Assembly: GCF_001612745.1 (NCBI RefSeq) | Contig: NZ_BDBA01000112.1 | Span: 1 to 33,757, forward strand | Direction: 5' to 3' | DNA length: 33,757 bases | Source: Nocardia amamiensis NBRC 102102 | Lineage (GTDB): Bacteria > Actinomycetota > Actinomycetes > Mycobacteriales > Mycobacteriaceae | Part shown: positions 8,143 to 15,889 of the stretch, one piece after another | Layout of the letters: every line of letters starts with the position of its first letter | Numbering within the stretch: position 1 is the stretch's first letter | The notes under the pieces: generated by a model | The model's database searches: none | Told to the model about the DNA's origin: nothing | Seen by the model: the letters and a program-made list of their open reading frames with translations, nothing else | Program-made: the position numbers and the translations under genes

Positions 8143-8621
8143 GCCGATGATTCCGGCGTATCGGGTTCCAGTGCCAGCAGCTCGTCGGCGCGGGCCAGCG
8201 CCGCGTCCATGCTCGCGGTCAGATCGCCCATCGCGGTGAGGCCGTCCAGCAGCCCGGTGAGTTCGTCCCGCATGGCACGCAGTTCCGCGATCGCCGGATC
8301 GACCGGGTACCACGCCACCGCCTCGTGCCACCACGGATCGCCGGACAGCCAGGCCCACAGTACGTCCCGCACCAGCACCGGGTCGGAGGTGTACATCTGG
8401 AAGGACTGGGTCGCCGACCCGGCCCGGTGCTCCAGTTCGTAGACGCCGTCGGGCAGACGCGTGGCCCGGATGTCGTGTAGGTCGGCGCGGCTGAGCTCGA
8501 GAATGGCCCGGTCCGGGCAGGGCGGTTCGTCCAGGATGGTGCCGAGCGCGTCCGCGGTGAGTTCCGGCAGCGGTGTCCCGTCTCCCGCGCGAATGCGCAC
8601 GTCGGTGGGGTCGATGCTCAT
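8133..8621 (-). CDS. Hypothetical protein, 162 residues
   Basis: I do not recognise this family. The protein is acidic, starts MSIDPTDVRIRAGDGTPLPEL, and has a compact N-terminal region with Trp-rich stretches (DVLWAWLSGDPWWHEAVAWYPVDP). A C-terminal helix may be amphipathic or coiled (ELRAMRDELTGLLDGLTAM, then MDAALARADELLALE). There is no signal peptide or membrane segment. The ATG at 8621 is taken as start. It lies antiparallel inside the sugar island, its end overlaps the GH172 gene by 10 bp, and it diverges from the xylulokinase-like gene with 151 bp between them. Confidence 0.6.
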   Translation of the reverse strand: MSIDPTDVRIRAGDGTPLPELTADALGTILDEPPCPDRAILELSRADLHDIRATRLPDGVYELEHRAGSATQSFQMYTSDPVLVRDVLWAWLSGDPWWHEAVAWYPVDPAIAELRAMRDELTGLLDGLTAMGDLTASMDAALARADELLALEPDTPESSAHD

Positions 8622-8747
8622 CGCGACAGTCTGCACGATGGCGCGGCCGTTTCCGCGAAATGCGCCGTGGCGCGGCGATTCGGGTGCAAGGTGTCGGTAT
8701 ACGTGTGGCATGTCCCGGCTGCCTACCCGGTGTCGGGATCTACGGAG

Positions 8748-8759
8748 CGATCCGGATCG
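8748..8759. promoter_or_regulatory. 12-bp perfect palindrome upstream of xylulokinase-like gene
   Basis: CGATCCGGATCG reads the same on both strands and ends 13 bp before the ATG at 8773. A second short dyad, TTTC-CGC-GAAA, lies at 8650-8660 in the same divergent region. Either could be an operator. No dedicated regulator gene is adjacent. Confidence 0.3.
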
Positions 8760-8772
8760 GAGAGCAGGCCGG

Positions 8773-10179
8773 ATGACGACGGTCGCGGGAGTGGACAGCT
8801 CTACCCAATCGTGCAAAGTCGTGGTTTGTGACGCCGAAACCGGTACGATCCTGCGCCAGTCGCAGGCACCGCACCCCGCCGGGACCGAGGTCGACCCCAC
8901 CGCTTGGTGGGACGCGTTGCAGATCGCGGGTGCCGGTTTGCTCGAGGGCGTGGACGCGATCGCCATCGCGGGGCAGCAGCAGGGGCTGGTGGCGCTGGAC
9001 GCCGTGGGCGCGCCGGTACGGGCTGCGTTGTTGTGGAACGATGTTCGCTCCGCCGCGGCGGCGGTGGATCTCATCGCGGAGCTGGGCGGACGGCAGGCGT
9101 GGGCCGACGCGGTCGGCAACGTGCCGGTGGCGGGGCTGACCATAGCCAAACTGCGCTGGATGGCCGATCACGAACCAGAACTCGCCGACCGCTGCGCGCG
9201 GGTTGTCCTGCCGCACGACTACCTGACCTGGCGGCTGCGCGGCGGGGAGCCGGGACGTATGCCGGAGCCGACCACCGACCGCGGTGACGCTTCCGGAACC
9301 GGGTACTGGTCACCCAGCAGCGGCGCCTACCGCGAAGACCTGCTCGCCATGGCCTTTCGCGGACGCACGCCCGCGCTCCCCCGAGTGCTCGATCCGGCCG
9401 AACCGGCGGGGCGGACGCCATCGGGTGCGCTGGTCGCGGCGGGAACAGGGGACAACGCCGGTGCCGCACTGGGTCTGGACATCGCCGACGGTGACGTAGT
9501 GGTCTCCCTCGGCACCAGCGGGACGGCCTACGCCCGCACCACTCACGCGAGCGCAGACCCGAGTGGCGCGGTGGCCGGATTCGCGGACGCTACCGGGGCG
9601 TTCCTCCCGCTGGTCTGCACGCTCAACGCGGCCCGCATCCTGACCTCGACCGCCGATCTGCTCGGCGTGGACCTCCCCACCCTCGAATCGCTTGCCGCAC
9701 AGGCGCCGCCCGGCGCGGACGGCGTGGTCCTCGTGCCGTATCTGGCGGGTGAACGCACGCCGAACCTGCCGCACGCCACGGGCACTCTGCACGGATTGCG
9801 TCCGGACGCCATGCGTCCCGCCACCGTCGCCCGCGCCGCCTACGAGGGGATGCTCTGCCACCTCGCCGACGCGCTCGACCATCTCACCGGCATCGGCGTG
9901 ACGCCGCGACGCGTGCTGCTCATCGGCGGCGCGGCTCGCTCGCCGCTGGTCACTGCGATCGCCGCCCAGGTTTTCGGCGTCACGGTGGCGGTGCCGGAAC
10001 CCGCCGAGTACGTCGCACTCGGCGCCGCCCGGCAGGCCGCTTGGGCGCTCAGTGGTGCGCCCTGCCCGCCCGACTGGCAGGCGCGCACGGTCGCGGAGAT
10101 GCCCGCTCCGGCCGACGCCGTAGTGGGACAGCGTATTCGGGCGGAGTACCGGCGGGCACGCCAGGCACTCTACGACTGA
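8773..10179 (+). CDS. xylB: FGGY kinase of xylulokinase type
   Basis: This 468-residue protein matches the actinobacterial xylulokinase pattern. It opens with VAGVDSSTQSCKVVVCDAETG, followed by IAIAGQQQGLVALD and LLWNDVRS. The catalytic Asp is D227 in G-T-G-D-N-A-G, and V-S-L-G-T-S-G-T-A plus LVPYLAGERTPNLP follow. The reaction is ATP-dependent phosphorylation of D-xylulose to D-xylulose 5-phosphate. The ATG at 8773 fits the conserved N-terminus. It is separated from the GH172 gene by the convergent small gene, so it has its own promoter. No xylose isomerase gene lies in the window. In the sugar island it may handle a second pentulose or work beside the first FGGY kinase. The symbol follows family resemblance only. 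Confidence 0.85.
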   Translation: MTTVAGVDSSTQSCKVVVCDAETGTILRQSQAPHPAGTEVDPTAWWDALQIAGAGLLEGVDAIAIAGQQQGLVALDAVGAPVRAALLWNDVRSAAAAVDLIAELGGRQAWADAVGNVPVAGLTIAKLRWMADHEPELADRCARVVLPHDYLTWRLRGGEPGRMPEPTTDRGDASGTGYWSPSSGAYREDLLAMAFRGRTPALPRVLDPAEPAGRTPSGALVAAGTGDNAGAALGLDIADGDVVVSLGTSGTAYARTTHASADPSGAVAGFADATGAFLPLVCTLNAARILTSTADLLGVDLPTLESLAAQAPPGADGVVLVPYLAGERTPNLPHATGTLHGLRPDAMRPATVARAAYEGMLCHLADALDHLTGIGVTPRRVLLIGGAARSPLVTAIAAQVFGVTVAVPEPAEYVALGAARQAAWALSGAPCPPDWQARTVAEMPAPADAVVGQRIRAEYRRARQALYD

Positions 10180-10404
10180 CCCGAGCGCTCACCTTTTGGA
10201 TCCCGCCACGGCTCCGGCGCCCTGCTCGCAGTGATCGAGTAGCGCCGCATCCAGATCGGATCACGTTGTAGCCCAGCGTCTTACATTCCCTTCGTCCATG
10301 CGGAGATCAAGCCGCACCACGGTGGTAACGCCGCTGTAATCGCCACACCGCAAACGCGTGTGAGCATGCAACGAAATCGCCTACCACCGAAGGGAATCCG
10401 GCTC

Positions 10405-10905
10405 GTGTGGCAGCTCTATCGAGCAGTACTCTGCACCGACGACCACCGCTTGCTCGGCTACGTCGAGGTGGGCGCGAAACTCATGGAACACGCCAGGATC
10501 GGCCATCATCTCGTCCAAGGCGTCGAGCGGCTGCTCGATACGCCCGCCCGGGTGGTGTGGGCCGGTCACGCCGCGCCGAGAGGTCAACCGGACGGCGAAA
10601 ACCTATACCGCGCTGTGGATTCCGTTGCGGAACTGGCAGCGCCCGAGCACGGTGCCGTCGGCCGGTACCTGCTCAATCACGACCTGCGAATCTTCGTGGA
10701 CAAGGCGACCGTGCTGGAGAACGATGCCCGTCATCGCATCCACCCGCTGCCTGTGCTCACCGCGCAACCTGCACCGGACACCGGCCGTACCGTCGGCGAC
10801 CACACCCTCCTCGGTTCTTGGGCGGATGCGTTGGTGTCGGTGCGCGACATCGTGCCGGATGGATTCGAGCAGCTGAAGTTCGACCTGGTCGAACGACGCA
10901 ACTGA
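10405..10905 (+). CDS. Hypothetical protein, 166 residues
   Basis: I do not recognise a domain. The chosen start is the GTG at 10405 because GAAGGGA at 10389-10395 lies 9 bp upstream; in-frame GTG 10360 and ATG 10366 would lengthen it by 15 or 13 residues without a good ribosome site. The protein begins MWQLYRAVLCTDDHRLLGYVEVG and contains ARIGHHLVQGVERLLDTPARVVWAG. It appears soluble. It ends four bases before the convergent SRPBCC gene; ACTGA/TCAGT at 10901-10905/10910-10914 could form a short stem across both stop codons. Confidence 0.6.
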   Translation: MWQLYRAVLCTDDHRLLGYVEVGAKLMEHARIGHHLVQGVERLLDTPARVVWAGHAAPRGQPDGENLYRAVDSVAELAAPEHGAVGRYLLNHDLRIFVDKATVLENDARHRIHPLPVLTAQPAPDTGRTVGDHTLLGSWADALVSVRDIVPDGFEQLKFDLVERRN

Positions 10906-10909
10906 TCGT

Positions 10910-11425
10910 TCAGTGCCGAGCCGTGTCCTCCGGTGAGCCGGAGCGGTACTCGGCCTCGGCGAGTTCCTTCAGATTCAGCAACTGCTTGCGCAGCATGATG
11001 ACGTCACCGAGCGCCAGCGCCACGGCAATGGGTTTCGGTGCGCCGAAGCGAATCCGGACCACCAACCTGGTCCCCGTTCCTTCGGGACGCACCGCATAGG
11101 TGACGCAGATCTTGCCGGTGATCAGCGTGATATGCCGGCCGAGGACGAAGGAGTCCAGATCGAATTGGGACATGAATCGCTGTCCCACTGCCAATTCGGT
11201 CAGCTGTGGATCGCGCAGGCGCGGGCTGGGCTTGCCGAAATTGTCCAGCAGGTCGTAGCTGTAGGGAGCGATGCGCAACTGACACAGCCAGTCGAAGACA
11301 AGTGCGGGCGGCGCGGCGATGCTGATCGCCCGGTCGGCCTGAAGGCCGCCCGGCTGCCGATCGTCGCACGGCAGTGGGGCCTCGCGCTCGGCTTCGGTGG
11401 CGCCCCATACCGTCCCGGGAATCAT
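10910..11425 (-). CDS. SRPBCC-superfamily (polyketide cyclase/START-like) protein
   Basis: This 171-residue protein shows the helix-grip pattern: A-D-R-A-I-S-I-A-A-P-P-A-L-V-F-D-W-L-C-Q-L near residue 31, then PYSYDLLDNFGKPSPR, a central strand set (GRHITLITGKICVTYAVRP), T-R-L-V-V-R-I-R-F, and a C-terminal helix (IMLRKQLLNLKELAE). Such proteins bind hydrophobic ligands in a deep cavity; no catalytic residues can be assigned. The ATG at 11425 overlaps the stop of the upstream gene in an ATGA arrangement, so the two are co-translated. Both are probably controlled by the divergent TetR regulator. Confidence 0.7.
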   Translation of the reverse strand: MIPGTVWGATEAEREAPLPCDDRQPGGLQADRAISIAAPPALVFDWLCQLRIAPYSYDLLDNFGKPSPRLRDPQLTELAVGQRFMSQFDLDSFVLGRHITLITGKICVTYAVRPEGTGTRLVVRIRFGAPKPIAVALALGDVIMLRKQLLNLKELAEAEYRSGSPEDTARH

Positions 11426-11790
11426 GCCGCCGCCGCGATTCGGCGCAGCATCCAGCGCACTGTCATCCGGTGGCCGCCCGTGCCGATGACCAGCGCGCGA
11501 TAGATCTTGCCTGGCAGTCCGGGGAACTCGGCGAAGCTGCGCGCGCGGACACGCGTGCGACTCGGCCCCTCCTCGTCCAATTCGAAGATCAACTGGAACT
11601 TCGAGAACCGGTGCTCACCCCGAATCGCCAACCGGTGTGGCTCCTCGGCGGATTCCAGGGCGAATCCACTTCCCACCGACGATGGATCGTGCGGATCTTT
11701 GCAGACCACTTTCAGCACCGCTTTCCACGCCCGATCCCGGTTCGCGTCGACCGATCTGGCATGCTCATCAATATAGGGCAACCGCTCCAT
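11422..11790 (-). CDS. Small SRPBCC/DUF2867-like protein
   Basis: This 122-residue protein starts MERLPYIDEHARSVDANRDRAW, a typical SRPBCC first strand and helix, and continues with HRLAIRGEHRFSKFQLIFEL and SRTRVRARSFAEFPGLPGKIYRALV. The shape (an alternating beta segment followed by a terminal helix, W-M-L-R-R-I) supports a lipid- or hydrophobic-ligand-binding fold of the DUF2867 kind. The function is unknown. The ATG at 11790 is 21 bp from the divergent TetR start. The gene is followed by a second SRPBCC gene with a 4-bp overlap; the two may act together. Confidence 0.68.
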   Translation of the reverse strand: MERLPYIDEHARSVDANRDRAWKAVLKVVCKDPHDPSSVGSGFALESAEEPHRLAIRGEHRFSKFQLIFELDEEGPSRTRVRARSFAEFPGLPGKIYRALVIGTGGHRMTVRWMLRRIAAAA

Positions 11791-11801
11791 ATAAAAGGAA
11801 C

Positions 11802-11811
11802 GTACTAGTAC
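11802..11811. promoter_or_regulatory. Palindrome between TetR gene and SRPBCC operon
   Basis: GTACTAGTAC is a perfect 10-bp palindrome that ends directly at the ATG of the TetR gene. The divergent intergenic space is only 21 bp, so the site would overlap both promoters. This is a classic geometry for TetR autoregulation. That TetR binds it is inference. Confidence 0.45.
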
Positions 11812-12405
11812 ATGGCGCCACCTCGCAAGCACCACACCGACGTGATCCTCGACGCAGCACGCACCCTGGTGCTCGCCGACGGACCCCGCGCGGCCAGCGT
11901 GTCGGCGATCGCCGAGGCCAGCGGCGCTCCGGTGGGCACGCTGTATCACCGCTTCGGCAACCGCAACGGTGTGCTCACCGCCGCATGGTTGCGCGCGCTG
12001 CGGCGTTTCCAGGATCGCACCCTGGCGGCGGCCGACGAGTCCGACCCGGTCGAGGCCGGTGTCGCGATGGCGCGGGCCGCCCTGCGGTTCGGGCGCGAAT
12101 TGCCCCAGGACGCGAGGCTTCTGCTCAACCTGCGGCCGAGCGATCTGCTCGACGGCGGCCCCGACGTCGAGTTCAACGCCACCTTGGCCGAGATGAACGC
12201 ACCCTTGATCGAGCATCTGCGTCGCATCACCGACGGGTTGTTCGGCCGCGACGGCGAGCGTGAGATCGACGCGGTCACCCGCGCGATAGTCGACCTTCCT
12301 TACGCGGCGCTGCGTCGCCACGCCCACGCCCCGTCGCTGCCCGAATGGCTGGAAGACGACGTGACCGCCGCCGCTCGCACCCTGCTGACCTCCTACCGGA
12401 GCTGA
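11812..12405 (+). CDS. TetR-family transcriptional regulator
   Basis: This 197-residue protein has an N-terminal HTH (TDVILDAARTLVLADGPRAASVSAIAEASGAPVGTLYHRFGNRNGVL) of the TetR family, followed by an all-helical ligand domain. Family members repress neighbouring, often divergent, genes and are released by small hydrophobic ligands. The ATG at 11812 sits 21 bp from the divergent SRPBCC pair, which is the natural target. A palindrome abuts the start codon, so the message is leaderless or has a very short leader, or its promoter lies inside the neighbouring gene. Confidence 0.9.
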   Translation: MAPPRKHHTDVILDAARTLVLADGPRAASVSAIAEASGAPVGTLYHRFGNRNGVLTAAWLRALRRFQDRTLAAADESDPVEAGVAMARAALRFGRELPQDARLLLNLRPSDLLDGGPDVEFNATLAEMNAPLIEHLRRITDGLFGRDGEREIDAVTRAIVDLPYAALRRHAHAPSLPEWLEDDVTAAARTLLTSYRS

Positions 12406-12424
12406 GCCCGGCTCCTGCGGCGGC

Positions 12425-13075
12425 TCAACCGGTGATCAGCGCGGGTGTGAGTTCGTCGAGACCGGAGATCACCCGGCAGGCCAATCGCAGAGCATCGGGG
12501 CTAGGCGGGTATTCCGGTCGCGGGGCCGCGATGACGCGCATCCCCGCCGCATGCGCCGAGCGCAGCCCGTTGCTCGAATCCTCCACGGCCACACAGTCGG
12601 TGGGCCGCTGACGCAGGAACGTCGCGACCGTCAGGTACACGTCCGGCGCGGGCTTGCCCCGATCGACCTCCTCGGTGGAGAACGTGACAGTGAAGAACTC
12701 GATCAGACCGGTGCGGCCGAGCACGCTGTCGATCAGGGCACGCGGCGACGAACTGGCCAGCCCGAGCGGCCAGTGCTCGCTGATCCGCTGCACGGCCTCG
12801 ACCGCGCCCGGCAGCAGTGGGACGGTCTCGTCGTAGCGCTCGGCCATCCGGTCGACGACCTCACGGGCGACGGTCTCCGGCGACTCCCCGACGCCGAGCT
12901 CGCCGCTGAGGTACTCCGACCATTCACCGGTACTCATCCCCATCAGCCGCTGCTGGGTGTCGGGCAGCCACCATCCGCCCTTCTCCGCGACGTACGCCCG
13001 CCGCACCTGCTCCCACACCGGCTCGGAGTCGATCAGGACGCCGTCCATATCGAAGACGACCGCCGTAACACCCAT
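12425..13075 (-). CDS. HAD-superfamily hydrolase (beta-phosphoglucomutase/phosphatase-like)
   Basis: This 216-residue protein has HAD motif I F-D-M-D-G-V-L-I-D-S-E (D9 nucleophile, D11 acid/base), motif II L-A-S-S-S-P, motif III with K in G-K-P-A-P-D-V-Y, and motif IV V-A-V-E-D-S-S-N-G. It has the helical cap of the subclass I HAD group (PGMB/GPP type). The reaction is probably dephosphorylation of a small sugar phosphate or similar metabolite; the substrate cannot be named. The ATG at 13075 is chosen; GTG at 13081 would add two residues. It lies on the same strand as the MoxR operon but 283 bp downstream of it, past a strong inverted repeat, so it is likely a separate unit. Confidence 0.88.
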   Translation of the reverse strand: MGVTAVVFDMDGVLIDSEPVWEQVRRAYVAEKGGWWLPDTQQRLMGMSTGEWSEYLSGELGVGESPETVAREVVDRMAERYDETVPLLPGAVEAVQRISEHWPLGLASSSPRALIDSVLGRTGLIEFFTVTFSTEEVDRGKPAPDVYLTVATFLRQRPTDCVAVEDSSNGLRSAHAAGMRVIAAPRPEYPPSPDALRLACRVISGLDELTPALITG

Positions 13076-13358
13076 GCGCACAATGCCTTTCACCAGACGG
13101 AGTTGTCGATCGAGGCCGAGTCCGCGCTCGACCGCCGGAACCGCGCCGGGGTCACCAGGAGGTACGCGATAGCCGATCGCGTACCAGCCTAGGCGGCAGC
13201 CTCGCCTTCGTTCGGCTGGCGCGCGCTGACGACCTGACCAGGACGTGTCTCTCGGTGCGTGAGCTGTTCGGCCCGCCACGTCGGCTGGTCGCGAATCATG
13301 TTTTGCCGTGGCGACGCCAACGAGTGATCGGTACAAGCAGTGGGACAGCGGCGGGCGC
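13076..13358. other. Intergenic region between VWA gene and HAD gene
   Basis: No gene is supported in these 283 bases. The region holds one strong inverted repeat at 13161-13185 and presumably the promoter of the HAD gene. In-frame extension of the HAD ORF into it lacks family similarity. Confidence 0.4.
13161..13185. repeat. Inverted repeat, candidate terminator or operator
   Basis: GGTACGCGAT at 13161-13170 is followed after five bases by its exact complement ATCGCGTACC at 13176-13185. The 10-bp stem lies 174 bp downstream of the VWA stop and 86 bp upstream of the HAD start on the minus strand. It has no U-tract. It could end the MoxR operon or be an operator for the HAD gene. Confidence 0.5.
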
Positions 13359-14597
13359 CTACCCGATATCAACCACTCGGGCCCATGCGGGCGGCGCGTC
13401 CGGAACATAATCGGGATCGTGTTCGCGCCAGGAATCGGCGTGCTGCCGCCGGAACAGGCCAACCACTGTCCGGCACGATGGCCGTCTGGTCGGCCAGGGT
13501 GTCTGGCCGTCGGTCAGGATCACGAGCACATCGGGGCGGGGTTGGACTCGAAGCGCCTTGGCGATGCCGGTACGCATGTCCGTACCCCCGCCGCCGACCA
13601 GCGGTATTCGCTCGCCACGACACAACGGGTGCACGATCGGGGCCGCCGCGTCGCACGGCAGCACGGTGACCAGGTCGCGGCGGCCGCCAACGGCACGGGA
13701 GATAGCGGCCACTTCGAGGAGCGCGCTGCCCAGCTCGGTGTCACTGACCGAGCCCGAGGTGTCGATGAGCACCGAGACCCGGGGCGGCGTTCGCCGCAGA
13801 CTCGGCAGCACCACGCCCGGTACCCCAGCCGAGCGCCGCGCCGGGCGGCCATAGGTGTAGTCCTCGCCCGCACCGGCCCCGCTGACCGCTGAGCGGATGG
13901 CCGCGCCGAGCAGATCGCGCCATGGCTGCGGCGGGTGGAAGGCCTCTTCCGCCCAGCGCTGCCACTCTTTGGACGCGTTTCCCGGACGGCCGATGATGCC
14001 CTGCGCCACCAGGAACCGGACGGCGTCTCGTTCCTGTTCGCTGAGGCCGTCCGCACCGTCCGGTCCCAGCTCCCACTCGCGTTCCAGTCCGTCGGCGCCG
14101 CTGCCGCAATCGAGCCAGGCCATGCCCTGCGTATGCGGCCCGAGCCGGAACCTGCGCAGGTAGTCCTCCATGAGCTCCCCTTCGGGCAACCCTAATGACG
14201 CGGGCACGACAGCGTCATCGGGCTGGGCCAGCCCGTCGCCGAATGCGTCGTCGTTGATTTCGCAGTCTGCAGCGATGTTCATCCGCAGTCGCTCCGCCGG
14301 ACCGGTCAGGTCGTGTTGCCGGGCGAATCGGTCACTGCGACCGTGATGGTCGCGCAGCAGATGCGACACCTCGTGCACCCAGACTCCGGCCAGGTCCTCC
14401 ACCGGAGTCCGGTCCACGAACGCCGGCGAAACGTAGCACCGCCAGTGCCGGTCGACGCCCATCGTCGGTACTCGGCGCGACTCGACGACGCACAGGGCGT
14501 ACAGGGCGGTCGCCAGATAGGGCCGGGCCCTGGCGGCGTGCAATCGGGCGGCGAACAGCTTGTCGCGGTCCAGCGTCCCCGGCGCGTTCGCGGTCAT
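13359..14597 (-). CDS. Metallopeptidase-VWA protein (DUF2201 type), MoxR partner
   Basis: This 412-residue protein has an N-terminal putative metallopeptidase domain with the zinc motif H-E-V-S-H (H75, E76, H79) and a C-terminal VWA-like domain. The VWA MIDAS is D-T-S-G-S (D279, S281, S283), with further ligands T339 in G-G-G-G-T-D and D363 in L-T-D-G-Q. This is the DUF2201 arrangement typically encoded beside a MoxR ATPase. MoxR/VWA pairs act in assembly, metal insertion or remodelling of target proteins, and some are proposed to act in bacterial conflict. The ATG at 14597 overlaps the moxR stop by 4 nt (ATGA). The HExxH motif suggests it may cleave a substrate rather than only bind it. Target unknown. 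Confidence 0.85.
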   Translation of the reverse strand: MTANAPGTLDRDKLFAARLHAARARPYLATALYALCVVESRRVPTMGVDRHWRCYVSPAFVDRTPVEDLAGVWVHEVSHLLRDHHGRSDRFARQHDLTGPAERLRMNIAADCEINDDAFGDGLAQPDDAVVPASLGLPEGELMEDYLRRFRLGPHTQGMAWLDCGSGADGLEREWELGPDGADGLSEQERDAVRFLVAQGIIGRPGNASKEWQRWAEEAFHPPQPWRDLLGAAIRSAVSGAGAGEDYTYGRPARRSAGVPGVVLPSLRRTPPRVSVLIDTSGSVSDTELGSALLEVAAISRAVGGRRDLVTVLPCDAAAPIVHPLCRGERIPLVGGGGTDMRTGIAKALRVQPRPDVLVILTDGQTPWPTRRPSCRTVVGLFRRQHADSWREHDPDYVPDAPPAWARVVDIG

Positions 14598-15835
14598 CGG
14601 CCTGCCTTCGCGACGACACGGTCGGCTGCCCGATCCGCTTCCTGGGACACCGATACCACTCCGGCGAGTTCCTCGATCGCCGCGGGCACGTCCCAGTCTT
14701 CCTGGCGCAACGTGGCGAGAGTGGTTGCGGGAACGACGATCAGGTCCGGAGCGCCGGTTTCCAAAGCCTTGACCAAAAGCGCCCATGCCGCGTCCCAGCG
14801 AGATTTCTCCGGGCGTTTACGGACCGCTGCCACAACGCCGTCGAGCACGGCCTGACGCAGATCCCCTCGCTCGGGCAGGGCGGCGCCCACCGGATCGGCG
14901 AGCAGCACCTCCGGGTCCGGGAGGTCCATGCGGTCCAGGCCGGCCAGCAGTTCGAAGCCCGGCCCATCGCCCACGGTGCCCCGGACCAGCAGGGAAAGCA
15001 CATCCCGGGATGAACCGGCCGCGGTGACGAAGGCGATCAGCCGCAGTGTCATCTCCCAGCTTCGAGGCGACGGCCAGGGACCACCCCGGCGCGTTTCGGT
15101 GCCGGGGAGTTGATGCACGAGAGCGGGACGGGCCGCGAGCAGCACGCACACCGCGCGGCGCGCGAAAGCCACGGCCTCGCTGAGCTTCTCCGGAGCCAGC
15201 CGCGGCAGTGTCGCGTGCGGCCAGGTCCCGCCGAGGCCGCGAACGACGACGTCGTGATCGTGGGTCCATTGCAGATGCACGAACCGGTTGGCCAGCGGCG
15301 GGCTCAGCTCCCAGCCGTCGGCCGCCGAGGATCGCGGGTTGGCCGCGGCCACGATCCGGACATCGGGTGGCAGTTGGAGGGTGCCGATCCGCCGCTCCAG
15401 CACCAGACGGAGCAGGGCGGCTTGCACAGCGGGCGGCGCGGTGGACAGCTCGTCCAGGAACAGCAGTCCGCGGCCGGCCCGGACGAGTCGTACGGCCCAG
15501 TCCGGCGGAGCCATCGGGACTCCGTGTTCCGCGGGATCGGCTCCGATGATGGGCAGGCCCGAGAAGTCCGACGGCTCATGCACACTCGCGATCACCGTGG
15601 TCAGTGGAAGGTCCAGGTCGGCGGCGAGCTGGGTCAGGGCCGCGGTCTTCCCGATCCCCGGTTCACCCCACAGGAGAACCGGCAGGTCGGCGGCCACGGC
15701 CAGCGCCAGGGCCTCCAGTTGGGTGTCGGGGCGTGGTTCGGTGGTTACCTCGCGCAGCAGAGTCAGCAACTCGTCGGCGACGTCGAGTTGGGTGGGGTGG
15801 GCTGGATCGGCGGACGTGCGGACAGCAGAAAGCAT
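14594..15835 (-). CDS. MoxR-family AAA+ ATPase
   Basis: This 413-residue protein has Walker A G-E-P-G-I-G-K-T (residues 57-64), the segment S-D-F-S-G-L-P, Walker B L-L-F-L-D-E-L-S (D128, E129), and sensor 1 in V-A-A-A-N-P-R. A helical region follows, ending near residue 400. MoxR ATPases form hexamers that work with VWA proteins to remodel client proteins. A strong ribosome site, GAGGTGAT, lies five bases before the ATG at 15835. It overlaps the downstream metallopeptidase-VWA gene by 4 nt and follows the unknown 463-residue gene by 54 bp, so the three form one operon. Confidence 0.88.
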   Translation of the reverse strand: MLSAVRTSADPAHPTQLDVADELLTLLREVTTEPRPDTQLEALALAVAADLPVLLWGEPGIGKTAALTQLAADLDLPLTTVIASVHEPSDFSGLPIIGADPAEHGVPMAPPDWAVRLVRAGRGLLFLDELSTAPPAVQAALLRLVLERRIGTLQLPPDVRIVAAANPRSSAADGWELSPPLANRFVHLQWTHDHDVVVRGLGGTWPHATLPRLAPEKLSEAVAFARRAVCVLLAARPALVHQLPGTETRRGGPWPSPRSWEMTLRLIAFVTAAGSSRDVLSLLVRGTVGDGPGFELLAGLDRMDLPDPEVLLADPVGAALPERGDLRQAVLDGVVAAVRKRPEKSRWDAAWALLVKALETGAPDLIVVPATTLATLRQEDWDVPAAIEELAGVVSVSQEADRAADRVVAKAGR

Positions 15836-15889
15836 GTGTGATCACCTCGAGGGGTTGGAGTCGAGTGGAGCTGCGACGAAAGTCGCCGG

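Noticed and set aside
11791..12327. Upstream in-frame extension of the small SRPBCC gene
   Set aside because: It would run antisense through the TetR gene; the SRPBCC similarity begins at the ATG at 11790.
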